From: Paulinella micropora
Lineage: Eukaryota; Cercozoa; Imbricatea; Euglyphida; Paulinellidae
Direction of reading: 5' to 3'
DNA length: 64,000 nt
NCBI GenBank assembly: GCA_019918135.1
Contig: WBZZ01006723.1
Coordinates: 40,001 to 104,000 of the forward strand
How positions within the stretch are numbered: the first letter of the stretch is position 1; every line of letters begins with the position of its first letter. Below are positions 38,653 to 50,648 of the stretch, piece by piece. The notes under the pieces were generated by a model, which made no database searches, was not told the origin of the DNA, and worked only from the letters and a program-made list of their open reading frames with translations. Made by a program: the position numbers and the translations under genes.

Positions 38653-41600
38653 ATGTTCACCATCTCTACTGGAATTTACGAGCTTCGGAATAGCGTAGCT
38701 ATTTGCTCCGGCGAGACGGTTTGTGTCTGGGCCGGGCTCTGTACAGATTGCGGCAATCTGCAACTGCAGTTTCCTTCCTAAGTTAACGTCGCTTCCCGGT
38801 CTACCGCTGATAATTCGACGAACCAGTACTGCGGTTGCCGCCGTGACAATTATATTCCTTACTACTCTGCCGCCAACTCCAGAACGTGTGCGATGGGCTG
38901 GGATCTTGCTGCCACGAAGTGCAGCGCCGACAACGGGGGATTCGATAGTGCCGCTTTAGTTATGGCGGGCTGCCAGGGGCCCAAGACATGGTCACAATGT
39001 GACGCAAGCTGTGCGCTGGGCTGGTATCCTGTACCAAACCCGGACTGTCCGCTATTTCAACAGTTCCCTTACCAGACGACGTCGGCCCCCGTGTATGGCA
39101 CGTGGGCGGGACTGCGGTGTGATAACCGTGTGTCGGTGCCGTGCACGAGCACCACTTGTCACCCGAATGCAACGTGCTCGTATGACAGCGGGGGCTACTC
39201 TCTGTGCACATGTAACGTTTCTGCCTACTGGCAGAACAACGCGACCACCAAGGGCTTCGGTACTAACGGCTGCAACCGCATCCAGTGCCAGTGGGAGCTG
39301 CCGCGCGGGCCGGTGTATGGCTCGCAGTGTAACTACCTAACAATTGACGGTCCCAAGTGCACGCTGTTCTGCCGGCCGGGTATAGAGACAACAACCACGG
39401 CACGGGCGTCGCGTACACGTGCCCGCAGGGCCGGCTGCTGCCGGCCGTCAGCGGCGGGCTGCAGTGCGTCGCCTACCAGGAGCAGGATATGCTGGCTGGT
39501 CTAGGCAGGCTGCAGTACGAGAGCTTGATGATGGTTCCGGGCGCCGAGATGCAGTGGTACCAACCGCAACTGGCGCTGGGCGACCTGGACAGAGACGGGC
39601 TCGACGATGTCGTAATGACGTACCGCAGCGGGCCAGAAGGCTCGGCCGACACCTACGTGTTTGTGAGCACGACAGCTAATAATACACAATTGTCTAAGCG
39701 CCTGTTTACTGGCCCCCTGCTAAGCCAGCCGCTAGTCTACCGGGGCGCAATCTGGGGCTTGATTGAATCGGGGTATGTACAAGCCAGCCGTTGGGACTGG
39801 CCGCCTCCCGCTGGCACGGACTGGGGCTTTGTCAGCCTAAATGCCCGCCCGATCTACATGGATACTCGTTTTGACTGCCCCTTGAAGGTATCGCCTGTGT
39901 TAAACAGCCTCTTGTTTATGCTACCTTCCTGCCCGAGAAAACTGTTTTGGGTATCACAACCCTGGGAGCTCGTGGTGCCATACCACTTGTACAACTTGTC
40001 CACCGGCAGGGCGATAGGCGACGGGTTGGTGCCCTATACCAAGGCCAACGACCCACCGTGGGGTTTGCCGCTGTCGCAAGAAAACCCTACCGGCCTGGGC
40101 CTGATGGCCCAGTGCAATTTGGCGGTGTGGCTCGAGAGCACGGGTGTCTTTGGCTGGCGGCTGTTGTGGTCGACCACGGACATAATTGTGCAGTGCCTTG
40201 CAGTCCCGTCCGCCGCGGCCGCGTTCGCGGTTACGTCGACCGGCTCGCTGTTGTTCATCTCCACGACGGGCGACCCGCGCAACGGCACGTTCACGGTCGA
40301 CGAGATAGCCACGGACGTGGGCCAGGTGCACTACTGCGGCGGTGGCGCCAGGCCCAAGCTGCGGCTCGCGGTGTTGAGCCCCAGCGGGAGGGCCGTGCGA
40401 GTGCTAGCCCAGAACCCCGTGAACGAGCGCGCTGCTTTTGACATCGTAGCTAGCCTGCCGCTGCCAGGATCATCCGACACGGTGTTCATGCGCGTGGCGT
40501 GCCTGAAGCTCAATCAAGACGAGCGCGACGACTACAACCTGGTGATCGCGCGGCTGCTGACTAGCCAGACGTCGCTGAACCAGTCGTCGTTCCTGATACG
40601 CCTGCCAGTGACACAAACTACGGGCGGCAGTGCGCTGCCACGTGCGAGCTGCTCAATACGTGTCCGCGCTGCCGCTGCGCGGGTGGCCTCGTCGGGGACG
40701 GCGTGCGCTTCTGTGTGCCGCGCCCGCCGCTGCGGTCCGGGGCGGCCTGTACGTGCTGCGCCTCGGCAACCAGAGCGTCGCAACGGACACCACGGACTGC
40801 ATCGTTCCGGTGGTGTGGCGCTGCCCGAACGGCGCCGACCCGCTGTCGTGGTGCACGGCGCGGCCGTCGTGCACCGTCGAGCCGGGGCTGCCGCAGCCCG
40901 CGGTGCCAAGGCGCGTGCCGCACTACTACGTCAACTGCCCCGACTGCCGCCTCGAGCTGTGGTACAACACGACTGAAGATGGTGACTGCTACTACCTTCT
41001 GTAAAGCGCCGGGTGGCCCGTGCTCTCTACGACCGCGACCCGCCTGGAGCCAGCTTCGTCTGGTCCGTCCTGGGCCCGCCGCCACTGGCCAACGCGGTGG
41101 TCGAACTGGACGGTAGCGGCCGGGTCGGACATCTGTGTTATCAGGCGCACGAGCTGCTGCAGAGCTACAGCTGCGCCTTTCCGTTCGTCCTGGGCGAGTC
41201 GTCGGAACCACCCGCGGTGTGTTCGGCGTTGGCGCGCGTAACTGTGCCCTGCGGGCCCGGTTCCTCGCAAATTTCGTGTGAGCTGCAGCCCAACAGCACG
41301 CGGTACCGGTGCCGCGCCAACAGCTCCCCTGCCTTTGTGCTCGACGGCGCGGTGGACGCCAGGATGCTGTCGGGCGACTGCGAGCTGTTGCGCCGGGCGT
41401 TCGAGCCGATCGTTGACTTCAACTGCAGCTGGCCCCTGGCCCAGGCACCGGAGCCCGCCTTCTGTTCCGTGGCGGCGCACGACCCAATGTGGCGCTTGGC
41501 CTGTTCTTCGGACACTTGGTGCGGGTCCGACGGCTGAGTCGGCTGTCAGTCTGTGGACGTGCAGCTGGCGCGCGCGGAAACGCGCGCGCGCGCCTCGGGC

Positions 41601-44600
41601 CGCGACGCGTTCTGGGCCGGCAGCGACGGCGCGGCCATTCTAGCCAACTACCCCTGGCTGGCGCAAACGGCCGGGGGCGTGGCCGAGCTGCTGTGCCAGC
41701 AGTGTTTTCCGCCTGATATACCGTCCCCGACCCTGCCCCCGACCGTGCTGTTACAGAACTGCCCTTACGCCTGTACGACCGAGACCTATTCGCTGCTGGG
41801 TACGTCGTGCTCCTACCACGCCCTGCGCTGCACGCGGGACGGGCGGGGTCGTACTTGTGCTGGTCCCTGACGGACCGGCTGGCCTGGCTGGCGCGCGGTG
41901 TGCAGGCGGCGGTCGTGGCCTCGGCCGCCGGCGGCGACTGCCGACAACTGCTGGCCCCGAGCGAGCTGCAGTGCTGCCGGCCGCCGCAACGCCAGGACGC
42001 AACGCCGCCAACCGCGTGGCAGGTCGGGGGCTGTGTCTTCCTCGTGGACTCGGTCGACAACTACGCGGCGCCTACCGCGCCACCGTCCTGCGCTGCCGCT
42101 GCTGCTGCACCCCAGTACGAGCGGAACGTGACTTGGACGTGCGGGGCGACATTTGTACAGTGCGCGCTCACTGCGGCGCAGGGGCAGACCAACGAGACGG
42201 GCGCGAGCTGTGCGGTTGCAGGCTCGAACAGCTGGTGCCACCTGCTGCTGCCAGCAGCGGCTAACGCCAGCGAGGCCTGCTCGCGCCTCGTGCGCTACTG
42301 CACACTAGTCCAGCCGGACCTGGTGCGGCAGCAGCTGGCGACGGGTTGGCCCTCCTCGACCGCGGGGTGCAGCGCCGTCCTGACACCGTCTGTTGCCCTG
42401 GCGTGCCCGCCCGGGCGCAACGTGAGCTGCGGGTCAGAGCTGTGCCTGGCACAGCTGCCGGTATTTGTGGACAACGCCGGTTGGTGGCGCTGCGCCGCCG
42501 ACTACCCTTGGTCCCGCCCCGCGCAATGGAGGGCGACGTGCGGGGGCCAATCGATTTCGTGCGGCGCGACGGCAGGAGGACGCTACGTTTGCAGCGGCAA
42601 CGGCCGCTGGCGCCTGTTCAACTGCACGGTGGACTACGCCGAAGCGTTGGCGCTCGGCGCGTGCGCTGCCGTGCTGGCGGCGTGCCCCGGCGACCTGCCG
42701 CACGCGCCGGTGAGCGCGAATGCCACCAGCGACGGGACCGTGGTGTGGGCTAACGGGTGGCGCTGGTCCTGGCCGCAGGTACAAAGGCTGTTGGCCGGCC
42801 GCGGGCTCAGCTACTGCGAGTTAACCGTCGACGAGGACGTGTTGCGCGCGCCGGTGCCGCCCGCGTGTGCCGCGCGGCCAACGGCCTCTTCGGTACAGTT
42901 AGTGCAGTACTGCAGCGCGCTGCCCGTGCACTGCCTCCCGCAGGACTTTGGCAGCGTGCTGCAGTGCGTGAACGAGTGCGAGCTGAGTGGCCAGTGCGCC
43001 TGCCGGAGCTGCGCGGCGGCGGCTGGTGGGTGGACAGTTTGCAGGACGAGCCAAGCACCAGTGGCTGCTGGCTCGGCACAGACCTCGCGGGAGGTCTGTG
43101 CCCCGCGCTGCAGGGCCAGTGCGTGACTTACTGTGGGACGGGCAGCGCGCTGCAGGCACTCTCTGTGACGACGGTCTGGTCCGAGGCAGACTGCGAGCTG
43201 TCGCTGTTCCATGAACAGCGCTTCCGTTGCGGAACCACGGACCTGGTGTGTGAGCCCCTGGCCATGGTCGCGGCGCAGGTGTCCCGACAAATGCTGAACG
43301 CGCTGCAACAGGACATGGTGCTGAACGAGCGTGTGACGGACGACTACCTGCTGTGCCACAACGCCGCACCGGCCGCGGCGGCGCGCGTGCTGTGCCCCGT
43401 GGCCCGGCAGACGCTGGGCCTAACAGAGGACCGTTGCGGGGCGCTGGCGTACGCGTGCGCCGCCACGGGCGGCACCATCGAGTGCGACGGGGGCTGGACG
43501 CGCGACCCTACGGTTGACCCGTTCTGTACAACCCGTGCCGTGGACGGCAGCGCCACGCCGGTGCCCTGCGACTGCGGAGTGCACTGGACGCCGGTCGTGC
43601 AGGCGCTGGCGCCCAGTGCGTTGATCGACAGCCAGTGCTATCTTGACATGCAGAGCGGCGGGCTGTCGAAGGCCAATTTGGACGCGTTCCGGCTCTGCAC
43701 TAGCAACGCGCCGTTGGCCCCGTCGGCTGGAGGGATGAGCTGCGCGGCCCGCGGCCTCGTGTCGCTGGACGAGTTGGTGTTGCTGTGGCTGGCGGACGAC
43801 GTGCCGGAGGCTGCGAGCAGGGGCTTGCTGCTGGAGCACAGCATGCGCGGCACGAACCCGCGCGCGAGCGTCGACAGCCCGGCCGCGGTACTGCTGCTGT
43901 TGCGGCGCCTGTTGGCCGCCGACGGTGGCGGCCGCATTCTGTTGGGCGAGGTGCTGGCGACCGACCATGACCGGCGCGCCTGGCGCCTCGGCGCCGACGA
44001 CACGGGCGCCGCCCCGCCGGTCTGTGCGCTGCGCCCGGGGCTGGGGCTGCCGCTGTGCACGGTGCACTGCCCGGTCGGCACGGTCGCATCGGCGGCGGCC
44101 ACCCGCGCAGTGCGTTGCTGCAACTCGCGGGGCTGCTGCTGGCTGGGCACGGCGGGGCTGACCTACTCTGCAAACGGGGGCGGGCTGCAGCAGCTTCCAA
44201 TGAACAACGACACGGTGTGCCGCCCGAACCTTTTCCCGGAGCTCACGGCGTACCCGCGCCCGACCGCGAACGCGGTGTTGGCACCCAGCGACGCGCAGCG
44301 CCAGGTGTGCTTCGAGGACGTGCGTTGCCAGGCGATCGTACTGTTTGCGAACGGCGGCGTGTTCTTTAGCGAGCGCGAGCTGAACTTCCCGTTGGCGGAA
44401 CTGCGGCGCCTGGACCCCGGGCGGCTGCACCAGCTAGACGAAGACAAACAGAGCACGCGTTACTTGCACCCGGTGCCGGAACGCGAACTGGCGGCGCGCG
44501 GCGACAACGTTGTCACGCCGCTGCAGAGCGCCGTCGTGGCGCTGGACCGGCGGGTCAACCAGGCCTGCAGCCGCTTCGTTGACTGGTCTTGGTCCGGCTG

Positions 44601-45216
44601 GCGGCCCGCGGCGCTGTCGCGTGCGAGAACAGTACTGCAAGAAAACTGGCGCGCGCTGGCCCTGGCGGTGGGGCTGCCGGCCGACCCAACGGTACTGCCG
44701 GGGCTGGCGGTCGTCATTGCCAACAAGAACGAGACCGAGTGGCGGCGGCAGGTGTGCGGCGCATCGGCTGACTGTCCGGCCAGTGTTTGGGTGCCCAGAG
44801 CTGGCCCGGTTGCCGGCTACGCCGCCGCGAGGCTCGCGGTCGGCTATCATTTGGCGCTGCTGAACCTGACGACGGCCGCCTGCGCCGCTCCCAGCCAGTG
44901 GCTCGGCGAATCTGCGAACGGCAGGTTCTTTTCCTTGCAAGATCACAAGGGCGTTACACAGGATCAACTGTTGCTCATCCAGCGAGCGCTGCTCCGCGTG
45001 GACCTCGTGCGGGAGGTAGTGCGCGACGCCCTCGTGCGGGAGGTAGTGCGCGACGCCCTCGTGCTCAGAAGCATCTTCGAGGCCCGGCGCGCCGGCCAAG
45101 CCACCGAGGCCGTTACGGCACCGGTGGCGTTGCCGGAGGGCTGCGGCGTGGCCCGCGGCGCTGCCTGGGCTTGGGATCGCTGTTTGCAAGAGCACGGCCC
45201 GACCTTGTCCGCATGA
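38653..45216 (+). pseudogene. Giant Cys-rich surface protein (~2190 codons) with EGF-like and FG-GAP/VCBS-like motifs, broken frames
   Basis: The coding text runs without a real gap from about 38,653 to 45,216. An EGF-like module lies near 39,140-39,285 (CTSTTCHPNATCSYDSGGYSLCTC) and a second short one near 40,625-40,735 (CPRCRCAGGLVGDGVRFC). LALGDLDRDGLDDVV (39,570) is a calcium-binding FG-GAP/VCBS-like motif, as in integrins and surface beta-propellers. The rest is Cys-, Trp- and Asn-X-Ser/Thr-rich, typical of glycosylated ectodomains. Frame changes occur near 39,375, 40,620, 40,740, 41,005, 41,850 and 43,050. In-frame stops are TAA 38,779 and TGA 41,535. No clear signal peptide or C-terminal anchor is seen, so the ends may be incomplete. 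Likely role: virion or cell-surface adhesion. A 27-bp in-frame tandem duplication lies at 45,004-45,057. Confidence 0.6.
45004..45057 (+). repeat. 27-bp tandem duplication inside the surface-protein gene
   Basis: CTCGTGCGGGAGGTAGTGCG plus CGACGCC is present twice in direct succession, duplicating LVREVVRDA in frame. The copies are identical, so the event is recent. Confidence 0.9.
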
Positions 45217-45557
45217 GCTACAACAAAAAAGAAGCAAGCCAGCAAACAATTCAGGACACAGTGCTTGGGGACCCACCCTCGACGGGGTCAAGTCACAACA
45301 CACACACACACGCGTCTTTCTTTGGTGGCACGATAGTACAAAAGAAAAGCCCCAAAGGCGCGTGAGAGGCTCCCCCCGGCGGCCCCCCCCCCACCCTGCG
45401 TCCACCCCGACACACAGCGGGCCCCCGCGCGCACGAACTTTCTTTTTTGAATGGGGGGGGAGGCCGGCCGCCCGAGGAGACGAAAAGGCTGGGGCATGGC
45501 CAGGCAGGGGCCATTAAATACACCGAGCAAAAAGTCTCTCCGAGTTCGCCCCCCACT
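45217..45557. other. Intergenic, (CA)n and poly-C, no gene seen
   Basis: It contains a short CA repeat at about 45,297-45,309 and C/G runs near 45,385 and 45,452. The ATG upstream in frame at 45,447 lies against the G-run, so translation more likely starts at 45,558. Confidence 0.4.
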
Positions 45558-46334
45558 ATGAAGGCCAGGCGTCCATCCACCGTGAAGCTGCACACCAGAC
45601 CGCCGCGCGACATCCAGCCAACAGAGGGCGCGAAGAAGAAGCAGACGCGCAGGTCCCAGGCGCACGGCTTCGAAGTGCGCGAGCTGCGTGACGGCCCGCC
45701 CGACGGTGCCTTGGTTATATCGTACTGGCCCACCGAGTACGAGTCGCGCGCCACGGCGGTCCGCGAGGCCCGAAGGGGCGGCGGCTCGGTCGAGGCAAAC
45801 GCGCGCGTGCAGTGGCACGACGAAACACTGGCCAGCGAAAGCCGCGCCGCCTGGTTTCTGGCGTGGGAAGTAACAGGCGGTGCCGAGCTGATCTCGCGGG
45901 CAATCTTGGGCGGCAAGCTGCAAAAGGTAAGGTACCACGCGCACGAGTACCAGGTCGGCAAGCGCGCCAGAGAGATCGACGGAGTGCTGTGGGCCGAAAT
46001 CATCTACCGCGGCGGGGACCGCTGGCACGGCAGGAGCCAGTACGCGCCCGTGCCGCTGTTCGACGCAGAACTACGCGCGGCGGCCGCCGCCATTGACGGG
46101 CAGAGCCACGCCAAGCCCCGCGCCCTTGACACGTTCAACAACTTGAGGGACCCGAAGTTCAAGGAACTCTGCAACGCCGCCATTGCCCGCCACACACAAA
46201 CATTAGGAGAGACGCGGTCCGGCGGGATACGGGCGCTGGTGCTGGACGGGCACGACGGCGCGAGCTGCCGCGCGCTACGGGCCGCAAGCGGTGCGAGCGG
46301 TGCCACGATTTCGATAGATGTGCCCAACTTCTGA
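45558..46334 (+). CDS. Hypothetical protein, 258 aa
   Basis: The ATG at 45,558 (MKARRPSTVKLHTRPP) is chosen because upstream sequence is homopolymer spacer. A basic N-terminus (about 1-35) is followed by an alpha/beta region (HGFEVRELRDGPPDGALVIS, ARVQWHDE, KVRYHAHEYQVG, GVLWAEIIYRGGDRW). The last part, GIRALVLDGHDGASCRALRA ... ISIDVPNF, resembles a Rossmann-type beta-loop-alpha start. Its third strand might continue in the next frame, so this could be one gene with the following ORF and perhaps a methyltransferase; that idea is weak. GC content is higher than in the ORF that follows. Confidence 0.5.
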   Translation: MKARRPSTVKLHTRPPRDIQPTEGAKKKQTRRSQAHGFEVRELRDGPPDGALVISYWPTEYESRATAVREARRGGGSVEANARVQWHDETLASESRAAWFLAWEVTGGAELISRAILGGKLQKVRYHAHEYQVGKRAREIDGVLWAEIIYRGGDRWHGRSQYAPVPLFDAELRAAAAAIDGQSHAKPRALDTFNNLRDPKFKELCNAAIARHTQTLGETRSGGIRALVLDGHDGASCRALRAASGASGATISIDVPNF

Positions 46335-47218
46335 GTTTTGAGGCCGTGCTGACAGATTGGCACGAACTGCACAAAGACCAAAGCTCGTTTGCTGGTGTGC
46401 AGTTCTGGCACGACGCGACGAGTAAGGGACTAGAACAGAAGCGCGTCTGGGAGTGGCGCTGCGTAGAAAAGGAAATACTGGGAACGCAGCGGTGCTCTAA
46501 TTGTTTCCCTGAACGTGACCTAGCAGCGAATCTAGCTAGGAAATTGTCCGGAAAAGACTGGAAGGGCTATGAATACGTTCTGACCGATCTCCGGCGCATG
46601 TTTGAAGCTTGGTGGGACCTGCGCCGGCGTCCTAGCAGCGAGGAATGGGTGTTTGTGTGGACGCAAATCAACGTCAGGCCAGTGCGCCCCGCCGAGCTCT
46701 GGAGCAGTGCAGTGCTCGCTTCTATGCGCACGCACGGTTACGCGTTTGCCCGGAGCGGGGCAAGGATCGAGAATAGTTTCTTCATGCTGAGCAACCGCGC
46801 GAACGGCTTGCTCCCGATGCTGCTGCATGCGTACCTACGCCCGTGCATCGAGTTGCTGGGGCCGCCCTTTTTTAACATTCGCCATTCGACCCTAGGCTTT
46901 CGCCAGCAGTTAGCGTTTGCTTGCCTGCTTAGGTGGTTGAACATGCTGATCGTAAAAGATAAGTACAGGTCCTTTTGTTCGCTGCCTACCGACGGCCCGC
47001 CTAAAATTACACAGCTCGGGCCGCTACACAGGAATGTCTACGAGGCTCTGGGCAGTACTGAGAGTGCGTACGAGTTCATGAAAAAGCTGCTACAATATAA
47101 TCTTTTCAAAGGCAAGCCCTCGTTGCCGCTGCTGACACCAGACAACGAGCCCGTTAACATTGAAGCCGAAGTCCCCGCGCTACCATTCACTGTTCCGAAA
47201 TCAAACTTCAGCGCCTAA
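46240..47218 (+). CDS. Hypothetical protein with Cys-His motifs, ~290-325 aa
   Basis: The frame ending at 47,218 is open from before the end of the previous ORF. Its upstream text RKRCERCHDFDRCAQLLSFE (about 46,285-46,345) has a CxxC-H-C zinc-finger-like pattern, and a second CSNCFPERDL follows at about 46,495, so the protein may start earlier than the first Met-like codon (GTG at 46,346). The middle is rich in Trp and aromatic residues (WKGYEYVLTDLRRMFEAWWDL). It may be one gene with the upstream ORF through a frameshift near 46,330, or a separate gene overlapping it. No family recognised. GC is lower than in the flanking genes. Confidence 0.45.
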
Positions 47219-47265
47219 GGTGTCCATATAGGGGGAGGCGGCCCCTCGTGTATGGGTCGTTTTTG

Positions 47266-47900
47266 TCGCCAAGTTCGCCGGGTTCCGGAACTAAAAAAAA
47301 AAGTTTGGTCATTTCGGCAATTTGCGTTAGGTTGCAGAGGAAAAAATTCGGGAGACGACGGCGGGCGGGGAAAATGACAGAAATCAGAAAATTTTCCCCC
47401 GCCCGCCGTCGTCTCCCGATTTTTTTGCTCTCCAAGCTAACGCGATTGCCGAAATGTCCTTCGCTAAAAAAAAAGCAGGTCGGTAGCCGTAGAATCCGTC
47501 GAAAGCCGTTTCGCACAAATTTGCCGCAAAAGACGACCAGAAGCTACTTTGTCGTGAAGTTTACCGGTTTCCGGAACTTAAATTTTTTTTGTCATTTCGG
47601 CAATGAGTTTAATTGAACAGCCAAAAATTCGGGAAACGACGGCGGGCGGGGAAAATTTGTGCTTTTTTTTTTTGCAATTTCCCCGCCCGCCGTCGTCTCC
47701 CGGTTTTTTTGCTCTCCAAGCTAACGCGATTGCCGAAATGTTCTTCGCTAAAAAAAAAGCAGGTCGGTAGCCGCAGAATCCGTCGAAAGCCGTTTCGCAC
47801 AAATTTTCCGAAGTTTGCGGCGAAAATCGTTTCGTCGCCAAGTTTGCCGGGTTCCGGACAAGCTCAGAAAGATTTCGGCAATTTGCGTTAGCTTTGTGCG
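47266..47900. repeat. Second fold-back repeat family, ~284-bp period
   Basis: Two hairpin units lie at 47,310-47,459 and 47,593-47,745. Each has CATTTCGGCAAT at one end and ATTGCCGAAATG at the other. Long inner arms (TTCGGGAGACGACGGCGGGCG and CGCCCGCCGTCGTCTCCCG) flank a short loop. A conserved spacer beginning GCAGGTCGGTAGCCG lies at about 47,475 and 47,758. A partial third unit starts at 47,875. The outer CATTTCGGCAAT and the GGCGGGCGGGG core are shared with the 32-35 kb family, although the rest differs. Confidence 0.75.
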
Positions 47901-48131
47901 CAAGGGTCGGAGGGGCGGGAAAAAAGTAGAGGGAATCGAGAAGTAGCGGGCGGGAGCAAATCCTTTTTTTTTAATTCCTCGTACTAGTGGCTTTCTTGCG
48001 GTCCACGTAAAACCGCGACGGCCAAATTAAAGGGGTAGAAAAACAAAAAGCGCAAACTCGCCAGGCCCAAGGAAAGAAAAAGAAAGAGACAATCCCCCCC
48101 CCCCCCCAAAAAAAAAAGAAAGCGGTCAGGG
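47901..48131. other. Spacer before membrane-protein gene
   Basis: AT- and A-rich with a C14 run at about 48,092. No gene is seen. Confidence 0.4.
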
Positions 48132-48930
48132 ATGCAAGAGGCAGCGAGCACAGTGGCGGCCCTGTGTTCAGTGCCGTTGGGCATGGCCTGCATGCTCCGT
48201 CTGTTGCTGGTCCCGCTGCCGGGGGCTCGCACCGTGCCGGTCGTGGCGTTGCTAGTTGGCTGGACCACGGCGCACCTGTGCGTGTTGCTTCTGTCGCGGG
48301 CACCCGGCTCGCACGCCTGCCCGCGTTACCGGAATATCGCGGAGGCCTGCGTGCTGGCCCTGATCTGGCCGGTGCGGGCCGAATTACATGCCCGCTCGCC
48401 CACCGGGCTGCTGGGCTTTGGCCGCAAGCACAACGCGGAGAAACTCTCGTGCGCTGGCGTAGCGCTGCTGTCCGTGCACGTGGGTGCGGCCGCCTTTGCG
48501 CTGTACAAGTCGGCCTGGCCGGTCCAAGCGACCACGGCAGCTTACCAGGCACTGAACCTGCACAGACTAAATCGGGACCAGCGCTGGATGGCGCGTCAGG
48601 CGCGCGGTGGTCTGCACAACGTGCCCCTGCGTGGCCGCCCGGGTGGCGTACGTCCGCGCGCAGGCAAGGCTCACGCTGCAGTGGCTGTTCTGCGCCCAGG
48701 CCTTGCAAGTGCTGTATGCGCTTGTGTGGGTCACGCTCGCAACGATTTCTTGCAGCGGCCCGCCCGCGTTACTGCTGGCTACTATCAGCAGCCTGCTCGC
48801 TTTTTCCGAGCTGTGGCTGTGCGCCTGTCAACTGCGCATCTACCACGAGGCCCGCGCGGAAGCCGTCAAGCGCAGGCGGGCGCGGCGCGCCGAGAGCTGC
48901 AGCGACCTCCTGTCGATCTCGACGGCGTGA
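48132..48930 (+). pseudogene. Multi-pass membrane protein, ~265 codons, one frameshift
   Basis: From the ATG at 48,132 hydrophobic segments follow (LGMACMLRLLLVPLPG, VVALLVGWTTAHLCVLLL, ACVLALIWPV, SCAGVALLSVHVGAAAFAL). Near 48,615 the coding frame changes to one with CVAARVAYVRAQARLTLQWLF, then QVLYALVWVTLATI and LLLATISSLLAFSELWL, ending in a basic tail at TGA 48,928. Six or seven membrane spans are plausible. Its order and length resemble the membrane proteins at 50,649 and 51,986, with little visible sequence identity. A (CAGA)n microsatellite follows the stop. Confidence 0.5.
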
Positions 48931-48951
48931 CAGACAGACAGACAGACAAAG
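48929..48951. repeat. (ACAG)n microsatellite
   Basis: About five tandem ACAG/CAGA units immediately after the stop of the membrane-protein gene. Confidence 0.8.
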
Positions 48952-49057
48952 CGCCGGAGAGCTGTTATGAACTCCAAGGCATTTTTTAATTTTAAAATTT
49001 CTAGTGCGTGTCTCCTTTCCTTTTTTTTGTTTGGTGTGTTCCCCTAACACATGTCCG

Positions 49058-50150
49058 TTAGCTTGGCCGCCGTGCGAGGGTTGGGACGGGCGGCACGACG
49101 AGTTCGGCCCGCAGGAGCGCGGAGCCCGCGCCTAGCCGCCAGGCCCTGAGTTCTTCCGTTTCCTTGGCACTGGTGTCTAGGCTGAGCAGCGCCAGCCGGC
49201 GCCCGCAAGCAGTTCGTCGTCGACGTCGAGGCGGGCTAGCCAAGCGCGAACCAGGTCACGTTGCTCCGGCGTAGAGCTGCCGGCCTTGTACACGGCCCCG
49301 TGCCTCAGCAGCAACCGTAGGAGCTCCGGATTTGGGCTCGCCAGCCCCGCGGCGCTCATGAGCGCCAGGAGGCTGGGGCCCCGCACTTGGCAGAAGCGGA
49401 TCGGGTTGAAACGGCGCCGGGCGGCGGCGCGCAGGGCGCCGTTCAGCACCCGTGCAGGTTCCTGGGAATTGTGGTGCATCACACAGAAGAACGCGATGCC
49501 CGAAGCCACGTGTGGGGCCAGCAGACGGGGGCTCTGCAGAACGACGTCTACGGCGGCCTGCACGTCCTGGACAGCACGGGGCACGACGGGTTGCATGGCC
49601 AGCTGCAGCAGCGAACAGCTCTGGCTGCACCACGAGGTATCAACCCTGGCCACAACCGTCAGGTACTGCAGTGCCTGGAGGTCGTTCCACGCTGCCGCGT
49701 GCACGACCGCCGGGGCGTGCAGGCTGCCGGCCCAGCTACCAGCCATGATGTTTTCGGCGTACACGATAGAGCTGAGCTCTCGGCCGAGCTCCCGGAAGAA
49801 CCTCTGGGCCTGCCAGTGGACCGCTCGCTCCACCAGGCGCATTTCTCGGACCAACAGTTCTAGCAGCGGGAACGAGCACGCCCTGCTAAAACTGCGCCGG
49901 TACATCTCTTGGAGTTCTTGGAACACCTTTGTCAGCTGGAAGCTGTAGCACAGAATAAACTCGAGCACGTTGCTGCCGGCTGGTTGGCGCCAGAACGCCA
50001 GGATGTAGTATTTCACCTCGGGCCTCGAGCACGCGGGTGGTAGCAAATTGAGCGTGCAGTCCAGGTAGCTTTGCCAGCTCGCCGCTCGTTCGCGACCTGG
50101 GCCGCACGTGCGGGTGCCAGCAGATAACACGCGTGTTGCCTCATCATCGC
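49058..50150 (-). pseudogene. Ankyrin-repeat-like protein, frames uncertain at both ends
   Basis: The main frame (minus strand, about 50,130 down to 49,177) contains helix pairs of ankyrin type: HAAAWNDLQALQYLTVVARVDTSW, DVQAAVDVVLQSPRLLAPHVASG and SLLALMSAAGLASPNPELLRLLLRHGAVYKAG. Ankyrin repeats mediate protein binding and are common in large DNA viruses of protists. The frame reaches a stop at 49,177, but another frame (LALLSLDTSAKETEELRAWRLG) continues to 49,058, so a frameshift near 49,200 is likely. No ATG starts the main frame near its beginning; MMRQHACYLL at 50,147 in another frame is a candidate. Minus-strand ATTAAA lies near 48,990. Confidence 0.5.
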
Positions 50151-50648
50151 AACGGCCGTGCCTGCACACCCCCACCACGCACACCTGCAAGAAAAACCTA
50201 CAGGCACAAATCCCCTCCTCTCCCCCCAACCTCCCAAAAACTAAAGGATCGCGGGCGGGGGGGGGGGGGCCAAACACCAAAAAAAGAAAAGAATACAGCC
50301 ACGGCCCCCCCCACAAACACACGCAAAAACCAGACGCGCGGATCAAGGAGAGAGTGAGAGAGGGGGGGGGTGATTTTTTCTCTACCAACTGTGGGAAGGG
50401 GCGAAGCTTTGCGGGGGGGGGGGGGGGCCGCCGAGAGATAGGATTTGGGCGTTCGTAACCAAATCGATTTGGCTTTTCTTCCTAACCCTCCCTCCCTCCC
50501 ACCCTTCTCCACTTTTGCGCAGTCTTTCTTGGCAAGAAAAAGCAAAATCCTCATTTCCTCCCCCCCCCCAAAAAAAAGTCGCCAACCAGGAGCGCAAAAA
50601 AGGAGGAAAACACAAAACAACAAAAAGAAAAGAAATCCGGACCACAAG
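50151..50648. promoter_or_regulatory. Intergenic between divergent genes, poly-G/C tracts
   Basis: G runs at about 50,257, 50,364 and 50,412 and a C run near 50,305 lie between the ankyrin-like gene (minus) and the membrane protein at 50,649 (plus). The A-rich stretch right before the ATG at 50,649 may be its leader. No gene seen. Confidence 0.4.

Noticed and set aside
45558..47218. Single SAM-dependent methyltransferase spanning both ORFs
   Set aside because: The RALVLDG...VPNF stretch is suggestive, but the next frame has its own zinc-finger-like start and no clear SAM motif, so it was not called.
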